Below are positions 9,055 to 18,265 of a stretch of DNA of 64,000 bases, in pieces. Location of the stretch: assembly GCA_021774695.1 (NCBI GenBank), contig JAJFIU010000136.1, forward strand, positions 1-64,000, written 5' to 3'. Source of the DNA: Alphaproteobacteria bacterium. GTDB lineage: Bacteria > Pseudomonadota > Alphaproteobacteria > Sphingomonadales > Kordiimonadaceae. Every line of letters begins with the position of its first letter. Within the stretch, counting starts at the first letter, position 1. Below the pieces are notes generated by a model. The model did not search any database. It was not told the DNA's origin and saw only the letters and a program-made list of their open reading frames with translations. The position numbers were made by a program, and so were the translations under genes.

Positions 9055-10319
9055 TGCTGCAAAAAATTAAAACTATGTTTGGCGGCGAGAAGATATTGCC
9101 AAAAACACTGTCGGTGGAAGAAGAGCAGAAAATTCTCAAGGCAGGCACCGAAGGGCAAAAGAAACAATTGGCCTCGAGGGAAGATGCGCGCCCCGAAGTT
9201 TTATATTTTTTGGCGGAGGACCAATCGCCGTCGGTTCGCCTGTTAATTGCAGGTAATTCTTCTACTCCGATTCAGGCGGACGAAATTCTCAAGAATGATT
9301 CGGATGAAAATGTGCGGGCAGAACTGGTGCGCAAAATTGGGCGACTGGTTCCTGGTATGAAAACCGAAGAGCAGAGAATTATTCGTGACAAATCGATTAA
9401 GGTTCTCGAAGCGCTGGCCGAGGATCAGTTGCCCAAAGTCCGGGCACTGGTTGCGGAAGAAATCAAAGGCAGTGCGGACGTGCCCAAAGCGTTGATCGAC
9501 CGCCTTGCCCGCGACATTGAAGACATTGTTTGCGGGCCAATTTTGCAATATTCACCGCTATTGAACGATGATGATTTGCGCGAAATAATTGCTGCGGGCA
9601 GCAGTTCAAGTGCATTGGAAGCCATTGCCAACAGGGCGGCGGTGTCAGAAGAGGTTTCGACCGATATTGCAGGCACACTTGATGTTCCTGCCATTTCGGC
9701 CCTTTTGACTAACAAAAACGCGCAAATTCGAGAAGATACGCTGGACCGGATAATTTCACAGGCTTCCAGCGTGGAAGATTTGCACAAACCGCTAACGCTT
9801 CGACCGCAACTTTCGGTCAGAGCAATGAAGCGCATCGCCGGGTTTGTTGCCTCAGCTTTGGTGCACGCCATGGTGGAGCAAAGTGATCTGTCCGAAGAGC
9901 AGGCGGACGACCTGTTGGACAAAGTTCGCGAACGGCTGGCCGAGGAACGGGTGGGCGACGATGAACAAGCCAAACTTGCGGCAACAGCGCAAGATTATTT
10001 TGAACGTGGCATGCTGAATGATGAATTTGTTTTGGAACAGATAGACGAAAACAGGCGCGAGCTATTGATGCAGTGTCTGGCTGTGATGGCCGATTTGACA
10101 TCCGATACGGTTCGCACGGTTATCATGTCCAAAAGTGGTCGTGTGGTTACTGCATTATGCTGGAAAGCCGGACTGACAATGCGCACAGCTTACGATGTGC
10201 AAACGCGCTTTGCGCTTGTGCCAACTGCTCAATTATTGTTGGCTAAAGACGGTAATAAATACCCGATAAACGAAAGCGAACTGGAATGGCATTTGAGCTA
10301 TTTCACCGATCAGGAGTAG
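9054..10319 (+). CDS. DUF2336 domain-containing HEAT-like repeat protein
   Basis: A 421-residue soluble protein with helical repeats typical of DUF2336, a family largely confined to alphaproteobacteria. Repeat-like units include PEVLYFLAEDQSPSVRLLIA, DENVRAELVRKIG and LPKVRALVAEEI. The C-terminal part (VRTVIMSKSGRVVTALCWKA) is also family-like. No catalytic motif is seen, so a scaffold or protein-binding role is inferred. The start codon shares a base with the stop of the preceding diguanylate cyclase, making the pair a probable signalling unit. Confidence 0.85.
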   Translation: MLQKIKTMFGGEKILPKTLSVEEEQKILKAGTEGQKKQLASREDARPEVLYFLAEDQSPSVRLLIAGNSSTPIQADEILKNDSDENVRAELVRKIGRLVPGMKTEEQRIIRDKSIKVLEALAEDQLPKVRALVAEEIKGSADVPKALIDRLARDIEDIVCGPILQYSPLLNDDDLREIIAAGSSSSALEAIANRAAVSEEVSTDIAGTLDVPAISALLTNKNAQIREDTLDRIISQASSVEDLHKPLTLRPQLSVRAMKRIAGFVASALVHAMVEQSDLSEEQADDLLDKVRERLAEERVGDDEQAKLAATAQDYFERGMLNDEFVLEQIDENRRELLMQCLAVMADLTSDTVRTVIMSKSGRVVTALCWKAGLTMRTAYDVQTRFALVPTAQLLLAKDGNKYPINESELEWHLSYFTDQE

Positions 10320-10362
10320 CGGCTGCGGGCTGCCGTCCCTGTATTAAGTTATGACGCTGAAT

Positions 10363-11277
10363 TCAGGCAGGAGCCTGGCCCCTGATCAGGGTACCTGCGC
10401 CGCTTTCGGTGAAAATCTCTAACAAAATAGCATGGGTAACCCGCCCGTCCAGAATAACCGCGCCCCGCACGCCTTGCTGTACCGCATGCAGGCATGTTTC
10501 CACTTTGGGGATCATACCGCCGGTGATGGTTCCATCTGCCTTGAGGGCGGCAACATCGTCCTCGGTCAGCTCGGTCAGCATGTCGCCGTCTTTATTTAAA
10601 ACCCCAGGCACGTCGGTTAATAGGACAAAACGTCTTGCGCCCAAGGCGCCGGCAATGGCACCCGCCATGGTGTCGGCGTTGATATTGTATGTGTTGCCGT
10701 CTTCCCCCAAAGCGATGGGCGATATAACCGGGATAATACCGTTAGCAATGCTTTGGGTCAGGATCGTTGGGTCAATAACTGATGGCTCGCCGACAAACCC
10801 CAGATCAATCACATTTTCAATGTTGGAGTCTGGGTCTGGTTTGCTGCGCTGAATTTTTTTTGCCATAACAAGAGAACTGTCTTTACCCGACAGCCCAATG
10901 GCGCGGGCACCGACGGCGTTAAGGTCAGCAACGATTGATTTGCAGATGGAGCCGCTCAGCACCATTTCGGCAATTTCAACGGTGGCTTTACTGGTTACCC
11001 GTAATCCGTCGATGAACTCGCTTTTTATCGCCAGCCTGTTGAGCATTTCGCCGATTTGCGGCCCGCCACCGTGAACGATGACCGGGTTGATGCCCACTTG
11101 CTGAAGCAACGTGACGTCGGCTGCGAACTGTCGCGCTAATTTTGCATCACCCATGGCGTGCCCGCCGTATTTGATCACGAAAATCTCGCCGTTGTATTTG
11201 CGCATATAGGGCAGCGCTTCAACCAGCGTTGCAGCCTTTTTTTGCAGCTTCTCTTTTTGATTTTTCACGATGATCAT
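10363..11277 (-). CDS. argB: acetylglutamate kinase
   Basis: ArgB (304 residues) phosphorylates N-acetylglutamate, the second step of arginine synthesis. Motifs are [11 protein letters not shown] (ATP-binding Gly loop and Lys), [16 protein letters not shown] (substrate), [17 protein letters not shown] (nucleotide site) and TGGMIPKVE. The length suits the arginine-inhibitable hexameric type with an N-terminal helix ([18 protein letters not shown]). It converges on the DUF2336 gene. argH, a later step, is at 40316, so arginine genes are dispersed here. Confidence 0.97.
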   Translation of the reverse strand: MIIVKNQKEKLQKKAATLVEALPYMRKYNGEIFVIKYGGHAMGDAKLARQFAADVTLLQQVGINPVIVHGGGPQIGEMLNRLAIKSEFIDGLRVTSKATVEIAEMVLSGSICKSIVADLNAVGARAIGLSGKDSSLVMAKKIQRSKPDPDSNIENVIDLGFVGEPSVIDPTILTQSIANGIIPVISPIALGEDGNTYNINADTMAGAIAGALGARRFVLLTDVPGVLNKDGDMLTELTEDDVAALKADGTITGGMIPKVETCLHAVQQGVRGAVILDGRVTHAILLEIFTESGAGTLIRGQAPA

Positions 11278-11326
11278 AATCCGGCACTAATGTTTTGAAG
11301 TGAGTCTATTGAGCGAAAATGCACAA

Positions 11327-12046
11327 TTAGTCAAATCGGTAACCGCCAAAATGGGTTGGCCGTTCGTCGTAGAGCATAACGCCGAGCGCCAGAAACAGTT
11401 GCCCCAGATAATAGGTGACCCATACGCTGAGCGACCCGCCAAGATTGACATCAAGAAATGTCTGAGCACCCAGAATGGAATCAGAAACTAAAAACAAAAC
11501 CGCACCGGTGCCAACCAGCCTGACGGGAAAACGACTGAACAGGGCGGAGGTTGCCATCAGGGTTAGGACCACGCTGTAAGCAATGACAGGGAACAGCATG
11601 GACCCGATATTGCCGCGGTATAGCAAGAACACGCCGACACCTGCAGACACCAATATCAGGGTACTGGCCTGCATGCGAGTGCTCGAGACAAGCTCAAAAG
11701 AAAGGCGGTTTTTCAAGAATAAGCCAACATAAAAAACATGGGCGACGAAAAAGGCCAGCAGGCCGCGCAGGAAACTGTTTTCCGCAGGTATCGCCAGAAG
11801 GACATCCCCGAGCACAGACGCCGTAAGCGCTAGTAGCAGAAGTAAATGGTTGGACGACTGCGATGTGAACAACACAAATAGAACCAGAAAGCTGACGGCG
11901 CTGGCTTTTGCCAGAACCTGCCACAAGAGGCCGTCTGGGTACCAACCGCCGCCATATAGAACCGCGCCGACAAGCGACAGGAAAACCATCGTTTGGCCAA
12001 TGGCTTCGATAATTGGTTGTTTGCGGCGTTGGAATATGTGTGCCAA
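11327..12046 (-). CDS. lysoplasmalogenase (YhhN/TMEM86 family membrane protein)
   Basis: Integral membrane protein of 239 residues with about seven or eight hydrophobic segments. The conserved acidic residues of the YhhN fold are present in SVLGDVLLAIP and FLVSDSILGAQTF. Eukaryotic TMEM86 relatives hydrolyse the vinyl-ether bond of lysoplasmalogens; the bacterial role is less clear. I place the start at the TTG at 12046, which has GGGGAG 6 bp upstream. It lies between argB and an LplT-like carrier, which hints at lysolipid metabolism. Confidence 0.85.
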   Translation of the reverse strand: MAHIFQRRKQPIIEAIGQTMVFLSLVGAVLYGGGWYPDGLLWQVLAKASAVSFLVLFVLFTSQSSNHLLLLLALTASVLGDVLLAIPAENSFLRGLLAFFVAHVFYVGLFLKNRLSFELVSSTRMQASTLILVSAGVGVFLLYRGNIGSMLFPVIAYSVVLTLMATSALFSRFPVRLVGTGAVLFLVSDSILGAQTFLDVNLGGSLSVWVTYYLGQLFLALGVMLYDERPTHFGGYRFD

Positions 12047-12160
12047 ATCAGCTCCCCTTCGAGGTTAGTATAATCCCGGTTGGCCAATTGCCTCAAGTCT
12101 TTGATTCAAATGTATCTATCTAGCAAGCCTGCTGGCGTGAACCGGCGGACCTGAAGTTGA

Positions 12161-13441
12161 TCAAAGATCAAGCTGAAGGCGTCTAATAACCGGGATAAAC
12201 ACCAGGTTGGCGATTCCAGTTATCAGCAGCACTTGCGGTGATGATATGCCCGCGCCGATTAGGGCTGCAGCTAGCAGCGAGCCCACTGCCATAAAGCCGC
12301 TGTTGACAATATTGGTGGCTGCCATCGTGCGAGAACGCTCCTGCCGGTCAGTTCTATCCTGCAAAATGGCGTAGAGCGGTACGATGATAATGCCTGCGCC
12401 GACCGCGACACATATCATCAACAACGTAATCACTATATTGCCCGGAGACTGAAGGAAAACCTGAAGCCCTATTGCGGCGTCCAAGGGCGCAGCTGCAGGC
12501 AACAGGGCAACCAAAGCAGCTGAAACAACCGCAAGAAACCACAAAGCGGGCCCTGCAAGTTTGGCGGTTATCACGCCTTTAAGCAGGCGGCTACAAATAA
12601 GGGAGCCAGCGCCAATACCCAGCGAAAAGCAAGCCATAAACAGTGTGACAATCTGTTCGTCGCCGCCGAGGCGGTTTTTAACAATATCCGGGATTTGCGC
12701 GATGAATATTGTACCAAGCAACCATATCCAACTGATGCCGATGATTGCCCGGCGGCTGATATCGTTTGACCAGCTGGATTTCAGAAGCTTGCCGGTGGAG
12801 GCAAAAATATTCAGATTAATTTTAAGATCAGGCGCCGCTTGCCCGGTTTTGGGCACCATCCGGCCGGTCAGCGTACCAACCACGGCGATGGCGATCATGA
12901 AAAAGGAAACCTGGGTTAGCCCACCTTCGCTAAGAACCAATGTGCCGCCAATCATTAAACCCAATAATATCGCGACAAAAGTGGCAGCTTCCACCAGCGC
13001 GTTGGCTGACAAAAGCTCAGTTCGTTTCATCAGGTCGGGCAGTATGCCGTATTTTATCGGGCCGAAAAAAGTTGATTGTAACCCTAACCCGGCAAGAACG
13101 ATGATCATTAAGGGCAGGCTTTCAGTATAAAAGGCGAAAGCGCCGATGATCATCAGGATGATTTCCCACAATTTGATCCAGACAATCTGGTTGGATTTCT
13201 CAAACTTGTCCGCCAATTGCCCTGCCATCGCCGAGAACAGAAAAAACGGCAGGATGAAAAGTCCAACCGCCAAGTTTGTAAGAACGGGCGAAGGCATTTC
13301 CAGTTCTTTGGCGAATTGAAATGTGATCAATATGATCACGGCCTGCCGGAAAATATTGTCGTTAAACGCCCCCAGAAACTGGGTCAAAAAAAGTGGCAAA
13401 AACCGCCGGGTTAGCAGGAAATGCGTATTTTTTTCATCCAC
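12161..13441 (-). CDS. MFS transporter, LplT-like (lysophospholipid flippase type)
   Basis: A 426-residue major facilitator with about 12 membrane segments. The N-terminus (FLPLFLTQFLGAFNDNIFRQ) is the characteristic start of the LplT/Aas-MFS group, which moves lysophospholipids inward for reacylation. The start is taken at the GTG at 13441, just 8 bp after the upstream transporter's stop; longer versions would overlap that gene. No acyltransferase domain is fused. The neighbouring lysoplasmalogenase supports a lipid-recycling theme, but substrate is inferred. Confidence 0.85.
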   Translation of the reverse strand: MDEKNTHFLLTRRFLPLFLTQFLGAFNDNIFRQAVIILITFQFAKELEMPSPVLTNLAVGLFILPFFLFSAMAGQLADKFEKSNQIVWIKLWEIILMIIGAFAFYTESLPLMIIVLAGLGLQSTFFGPIKYGILPDLMKRTELLSANALVEAATFVAILLGLMIGGTLVLSEGGLTQVSFFMIAIAVVGTLTGRMVPKTGQAAPDLKINLNIFASTGKLLKSSWSNDISRRAIIGISWIWLLGTIFIAQIPDIVKNRLGGDEQIVTLFMACFSLGIGAGSLICSRLLKGVITAKLAGPALWFLAVVSAALVALLPAAAPLDAAIGLQVFLQSPGNIVITLLMICVAVGAGIIIVPLYAILQDRTDRQERSRTMAATNIVNSGFMAVGSLLAAALIGAGISSPQVLLITGIANLVFIPVIRRLQLDL

Positions 13442-13449
13442 GGTCCGGG

Positions 13450-14076
13450 CTATTCCGCTGGCGCGTGGTTGTGTGCCAGTTCGCGGCGGGCCTGACGAAT
13501 AATCGTAAAAGCACCCGACAGGAACAGCGACGCCATAAACCCGGCCACGATCAGGTCGGGCCAGCCGGTGCCCGACAGCCAAACACCCGACGCCGCAACC
13601 ATAACCATGATATTGCCGATGGCATCATTGCGGCTACAAAGCCAAACTGATCGCACATTGGCGTCACCGTCCTTGAAGCGCATCAAGAGAAGAACGCTAA
13701 CCACATTAGCGATCAATGCGGCAAAACCAACTGACCCCATAATCACAGCAGTTGGTGCTTGCATGTAAAAGACTGAGTAAATAGTGGAACCAAGAACCCA
13801 AATACCCATCGCGGCGAGGCTCAGCCCTTTCACTAAGGCAACCTTCGCGCGCAGTGTCGCGGCTTTGCCGATAACCGCCAGCGAAATTGCGTAGGTAAAT
13901 GTGTCGCCCAAAAAATCCAGTGCGTCGGCTTTCAGCGCCTGTGACTGGCCGACAAAACCCATGGGCATTTCAACCAGAAACATAAAAGCGTTGATGGCGA
14001 TAACCGCCAGCAAGACGCGCTTGTAGACCGGATCAATCCCGTCAAATTTTACGTCGTGGCCACATCCTGCGCTCAT
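13450..14076 (-). CDS. short cation diffusion facilitator-type transporter
   Basis: A 208-residue protein with six hydrophobic segments resembling the membrane part of CDF metal exporters, but without the cytosolic C-terminal domain. The TM2 metal motif reads ALKADALDFLGD and TM5 reads SRNDAIGNIMV, so acidic residues take the place of the usual HxxxD histidines. A CGH near the N-terminus and a HNH at the C-terminus might bind metal. It is translated just ahead of the MFS gene (8 bp gap). Metal specificity cannot be read from the sequence. Confidence 0.8.
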   Translation of the reverse strand: MSAGCGHDVKFDGIDPVYKRVLLAVIAINAFMFLVEMPMGFVGQSQALKADALDFLGDTFTYAISLAVIGKAATLRAKVALVKGLSLAAMGIWVLGSTIYSVFYMQAPTAVIMGSVGFAALIANVVSVLLLMRFKDGDANVRSVWLCSRNDAIGNIMVMVAASGVWLSGTGWPDLIVAGFMASLFLSGAFTIIRQARRELAHNHAPAE

Positions 14077-14315
14077 TGTCTATCCTGGGTTTTCCGTGGA
14101 TTTTCTCGGGGTTTTCTCTGGGCCTATCCCGTGATCACCCTATGATCATTTCTGTTGCTTGAAAATCAAGCTATGTTTCTGTTTGGCCTATTTATCACTA
14201 TCGGCGCAACCTCAAAATGCACTATGCCATTGCAATTTAATGTATATAAAAAGCATGATACCAGCCAATTATACACTTGTTTTCATAGAGTATTGCTAGA
14301 AAAGACCTTGATTTA

Positions 14316-15407
14316 ATGAGCAACAGTTTAAAAGCTCTGGCTTTTGGTTTGGCCCTTTTGGGAATTGATTTTGCGGACACCTCCGCCGGATCATTGGCAA
14401 CTGCATCTGGCCGAGCAGCTGAGAACAATGAAGAACAATCGGCGCGGGAGATAAAAACTCTGGCCGTATCTGACATGCTGGCAGGGCTGCACAGGCTGAA
14501 GTTTAATGCCGGAAGCCGCAACACCGGCGAGGCCATTTGGGTGCCTGTTCTTGTGGTCAAAGGCGCAGATACAGGCCCTAAGCTGTTGCTGACCTCGGCG
14601 GTGCACGGCGACGAGCTCAACGGCATATCAGTTATTCACCGGCTATTGCAGTCTTTCGATTTCGCCAGCCTGCGCGGCACTCTGATTGTTGTTCCGGGGG
14701 TTAACCAGCCGGGCATGAACGCAAACAACCGTCATTTCGTTGGCTCAGGTGAGGGTGGCAATATGGCGGACCTTAACCGTCTGTTCCCAGGGCGCCTGCA
14801 AGGGGGCAATGCAGCCGAGCGCTACGCCGGGCAGCTTTGGCATAATGTGTTCAAAAATAATGCTGATTTCGCCGTGGATTTGCACACTCAAACGCGCGGC
14901 TCTGATTACCCACTGTTTGTGTTCGCTGATTTTCGCAATCCGGTTTCAAAGCAGATGGCTTTTGATTTGTCGCCGGACCTGATCAAAAATGACCAAGGCC
15001 AGAAAGGCACTCTGGAAACCGCGTTGATGCGGGCAGGTATCCCCTCCGTGACGCTTGAAGTTGGCGGCCCCAAAAGATGGCAGCCGGATTTGGTTGAACG
15101 GTCGGTAACCGGTTTGCATAACGTGATGAAGGGCCTGGATATGCTGCCGGGCGGGAAAACCATTTCCAAGATTGAGCCTTTCGTAGGTGCCGCATCGGTC
15201 AATATTTATACCGATGTTGGCGGGTTTGCCTATATTCATGTGGGTCTTAAAGACAAGGTGAACAAAGGTCAGAAGGTCGCAACCATGGTTGACGCATACG
15301 GCGCGGAGCTCGCGAGCTATTATGCCCCCTATAACGGCGTGGTTTTATCCGTGGCAACCGACCCGCTCCGAGAACCAGGTGCCATGCTTGTTCGTATATT
15401 GTATTAG
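14316..15407 (+). CDS. succinylglutamate desuccinylase/aspartoacylase family protein
   Basis: Zinc-dependent M14-like deacylase of 363 residues. Zinc ligands are seen in TSAVHGDELNG (His, Glu) and FAVDLHTQTRG (His), with the substrate Arg/Asn region in VVPGVNQPGMNANNRHF. The C-terminal biotinyl-like beta domain (NKGQKVATMVDAYG ... YYAPYNGVVL) matches the AstE/aspartoacylase layout. The N-terminus has a hydrophobic start (SLKALAFGLALLG) that may be a weak signal sequence. The substrate is unknown. hemH begins 50 bp downstream. Confidence 0.88.
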   Translation: MSNSLKALAFGLALLGIDFADTSAGSLATASGRAAENNEEQSAREIKTLAVSDMLAGLHRLKFNAGSRNTGEAIWVPVLVVKGADTGPKLLLTSAVHGDELNGISVIHRLLQSFDFASLRGTLIVVPGVNQPGMNANNRHFVGSGEGGNMADLNRLFPGRLQGGNAAERYAGQLWHNVFKNNADFAVDLHTQTRGSDYPLFVFADFRNPVSKQMAFDLSPDLIKNDQGQKGTLETALMRAGIPSVTLEVGGPKRWQPDLVERSVTGLHNVMKGLDMLPGGKTISKIEPFVGAASVNIYTDVGGFAYIHVGLKDKVNKGQKVATMVDAYGAELASYYAPYNGVVLSVATDPLREPGAMLVRILY

Positions 15408-15457
15408 TCCGCTATTTGCGGCACTACAGGCCTGCAAAAATAGAACGAAAGTCAGCT

Positions 15458-16483
15458 ATGACGCTTGAGACCTCTATGTCACCTGAACATCCACCGGTAC
15501 AACACGGTAAAACCGGGCTGTTGTTGATCAGCCTCGGCACACCAGACGCGCCTACTTATCGTTCTGTGCGAAAGTTTTTGGCTGAATTTTTATCCGATCC
15601 ACGCGTGATTGAAGCACCGCGGCTGTTGTGGTTGCCGATATTGTACGGCCCGATTTTAACCTTCCGCCCCGCCAAGTCTGCAAAAGCTTACGCCAAAATT
15701 TGGGATTATGAGCGCGGCGAGTCGCCCTTGCGGACATTTGCGCGCTCTCAAAGTGAAAAGTTGGACGAAGCGTTCGGCGACGACCTCTCAGTGGCCTGGG
15801 CTTTCAGGTACGGAAGCCCATCGATTGAAACCGGGCTGCACCAGTTACAGGCCGCCGGATGTGAGCGGATAATTCTGTTCGCGCTTTACCCGCAATATAG
15901 CGCAACAACCACGGCCTCGTCTTTTGACAAAGCATTTGAATGCCTGGGAAAAATGCGTTGGCAACCCGCAGTACATACTGTTGCCCGCTACTGCGATGAC
16001 CCCTCTTATGTTTCGGCGCTGGTCGGGTCGGCCAAAGCGTCGCTTGGCGCGCTTGATTGGCAGCCTGATAAAATACTGATGTCTTATCATTCGATACCGC
16101 AATCCTACTTCGATAAGGGCGACCCCTATCCCTGCCTGTGCCGAAAAACGTCGCGCCTGTTCCAAGAAGCATCGGGTTACGACCCAGATAAAATAGTCAC
16201 CAGTTTTCAGTCTAGAGTGGGGCCGTCACAGTGGGTCAGCCCCTATACCGATAAGATGGTGGAGCAGTTGGCAGCGAGCGGCGTTAAAAAACTTGCGGTT
16301 ATGGCCCCGGCTTTTTCAGCGGATTGCCTAGAGACACTGGAAGAAATAAATATTGAATTGCGAGCGCAGTTTACCGGGGCTGGTGGTACACATTTCCACT
16401 ATATTCCCTGCCTGAACGACAGTGCTGTTGGCATTGAAATGCTTGAGAAAGTTGTCCGCAGAGATGCAGCAGGATGGATTTAG
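15458..16483 (+). CDS. hemH: ferrochelatase
   Basis: HemH inserts ferrous iron into protoporphyrin IX, the last step of heme synthesis. Start at the ATG at 15458 gives about 341 residues; a TTG at 15416 is less likely. The motifs are LLLISLGTPDAPTYRSVRKF at the N-terminus, RYGSPSIETGL, the metal-site His in MSYHSIPQSYFDKGDPYPC, and the C-terminal VMAPAFSADCLETLEEI with the catalytic Glu. The product is complete. It follows the AstE-like gene on the same strand. Confidence 0.97.
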   Translation: MTLETSMSPEHPPVQHGKTGLLLISLGTPDAPTYRSVRKFLAEFLSDPRVIEAPRLLWLPILYGPILTFRPAKSAKAYAKIWDYERGESPLRTFARSQSEKLDEAFGDDLSVAWAFRYGSPSIETGLHQLQAAGCERIILFALYPQYSATTTASSFDKAFECLGKMRWQPAVHTVARYCDDPSYVSALVGSAKASLGALDWQPDKILMSYHSIPQSYFDKGDPYPCLCRKTSRLFQEASGYDPDKIVTSFQSRVGPSQWVSPYTDKMVEQLAASGVKKLAVMAPAFSADCLETLEEINIELRAQFTGAGGTHFHYIPCLNDSAVGIEMLEKVVRRDAAGWI

Positions 16484-16507
16484 CCTAGCGTTTTCTAGCC
16501 ATGGTAA

Positions 16508-16972
16508 TTACTTTTGAAGCCCGGCAATACCGGTAACTTCAACATAAATTGTTACTTCACCGGCGCTCTTGAAGGTTAGGACTACAGGGAAAATCTCGCC
16601 TTGTTTCAAGGGCTGGTCCAGCCTCATCAACATAATATGCATGCCGCCAGGCTCGAACGCCGCTGTACTTCCGGGCGCAACCTCCAGCTTGTCCTGCATT
16701 TCCATGCGCATGATACCGTTTTGTTCAAAAGACCGATGGATTGTCGCCATTTTCGCGCGGGGCGCGCTAACGCTCAATAATGTCTCCGCGGCGTCAGTCC
16801 CATTTTTTAGATTAAAATAGACTGCGGCTGACGCCGTGCGGGAGCCGGTTTTGCGTGCCCAGGCATCAGAAACCTCCAGTACAGCATGATCCTCTGTTTC
16901 GTGCGCAAACAAGGCAGGCGAAAAGAGCAGAGATGCCGCCAAAATCAGGGATTTTAAGAAGGTTTTTTTCAT
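16508..16972 (-). CDS. PCu(A)C family periplasmic copper chaperone
   Basis: A 154-residue exported copper chaperone. A signal peptide (MKKTFLKSLILAASLLFSPALFA, cut after FA) precedes the cupredoxin-like domain. The family motif H(M)x10Mx21HxM is visible as ATIHRSF ... GIMRMEM ... EPGGMHIMLM. PCuAC proteins deliver Cu(I) to the CuA site of cytochrome oxidase. The ATG at 16972 is chosen because it begins the signal peptide; an upstream start would add 13 unlikely residues. Convergent with hemH, which fits respiratory metal metabolism. Confidence 0.92.
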   Translation of the reverse strand: MKKTFLKSLILAASLLFSPALFAHETEDHAVLEVSDAWARKTGSRTASAAVYFNLKNGTDAAETLLSVSAPRAKMATIHRSFEQNGIMRMEMQDKLEVAPGSTAAFEPGGMHIMLMRLDQPLKQGEIFPVVLTFKSAGEVTIYVEVTGIAGLQK

Positions 16973-17070
16973 GGTTAATTCTGGCCTGCTAAGGGGAACA
17001 TTAGGCGGCATTTACAGTTAGTTGCTCCCGGCGGTCAACGTCCGAGTGCAAGGGAGGACATCATGCCGCA

Positions 17071-18036
17071 TTATGTAGCATCTGTGGCGCAAATAAGTTC
17101 GTGCTGAATAGCCGGCTCAAACGCAGAATGTCCCGCCACAGCCACCATTTTAAGTTTTGCCCATGGCATTGCCTTGGAAAGTTCCCAAGCTGATATGGGC
17201 GGACAAATTGAATCGTATCTTCCCTGGATGATGGTTGTGGGAATGCCAACCAATTTTGACACATTACTAAGAATTTGATTGTCGGTTTTAAGGAAACCCT
17301 GATTGTGAAAATAATGCGCCTCAATGCGCGCGAAGGCGAGGGCAAAAACAGGGTCAACCGAATGAGCTCGCTGTTCCTCGTCGGGCACAAGGGTAACGGT
17401 GCTGCCTTCCCACAGGCTCCATTCTTTGGCGAATCGCAGCCGCGTGTCTTCAAATTCCGGTTCTGTCAGGCGCCTGTAATAAGCGCCGATTACATCGTCG
17501 CGTTCGTCTTCCGGGACCAAACCGGTAAAGCGAGACCATGATTCGGGGAATATGCGGCCAGTGCCGTCCTTGTAAAACCAATCCAGTTCGCGTTGGCGCA
17601 TCAGGAAAATACCGCGCAAAATCAAGCTGTGCACATGCTCAGGGAAAGCCTGCGCATATAATAGCGCAAGTGTGCTGCCCCACGACCCGCCAAATAATAT
17701 CCATTTATCGACGCCTAATTTTTTACGAATATGCGCCATATCGTCGATTAGGTGCTGACTGGTGTTATTTTCCAAGGAAGCGTGCGGTTTGCTTTGACCG
17801 CAACCGCGTTGGTCAAATAGAATTATCCGGTATTTGCTGGGGTTGAAAAAACGTCGTTGAACCGGGCTGCTTCCGCCGCCCGGGCCGCCGTGTACAAAAA
17901 GAACAGGCAAGCCGTTAGGGTTGCCGGATTGCTCGACATAAATTCTGTGGCCATCACCGGTTGCAATCCATTCCTTATGAAACGGTTGAATGGCCGGGTA
18001 CAATGTCCGTAAGGCAGCTTTACCGTCCGCGCGCAA
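17071..18036 (-). CDS. pip: prolyl aminopeptidase (proline iminopeptidase)
   Basis: Alpha/beta-hydrolase of 321 residues, family S33. The oxyanion motif is FVHGGPGGGS, followed by LFDQRGCGQS, the nucleophile elbow GGSWGSTLALLYAQ (Ser), the EGSTVTL cap region, IIQGRYDSICP (Asp) and a final AGHSAFE (His). It releases N-terminal proline from peptides. The start is TTG at 18036, supported by an AAGGAC site 7 bp upstream; homologues also begin close to RTLYPAIQPF. It stands alone, back to back with the ATP-grasp gene. Confidence 0.95.
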   Translation of the reverse strand: MRADGKAALRTLYPAIQPFHKEWIATGDGHRIYVEQSGNPNGLPVLFVHGGPGGGSSPVQRRFFNPSKYRIILFDQRGCGQSKPHASLENNTSQHLIDDMAHIRKKLGVDKWILFGGSWGSTLALLYAQAFPEHVHSLILRGIFLMRQRELDWFYKDGTGRIFPESWSRFTGLVPEDERDDVIGAYYRRLTEPEFEDTRLRFAKEWSLWEGSTVTLVPDEEQRAHSVDPVFALAFARIEAHYFHNQGFLKTDNQILSNVSKLVGIPTTIIQGRYDSICPPISAWELSKAMPWAKLKMVAVAGHSAFEPAIQHELICATDAT

Positions 18037-18265
18037 TTTTCGTCCTTTTTTTTAAGTCTAGCCGGGCTGTTGGTGTGTGACAAGCATGTCTATGTGCTTG
18101 ATATCGTTCACAACCATTTAATTATCGTTCAAAATCATTTGGCATGATCTCAAAAACGATGTAGACGGGGTGGCTTGATGGGGAGTTCGAGCAGCGCGTG
18201 TGGAGGGCGCTAACGATTGTTTCACGGTGATTGGTTTTCAGAATCACTGAAAAAATGAGGTTATT

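Noticed and set aside
12161-13582. Longer N-terminus for the LplT-like carrier
   Set aside because: The extra 47 residues would overlap the upstream transporter gene and are rich in Arg/Gly/Pro; the GTG at 13441 gives the conserved N-terminus.
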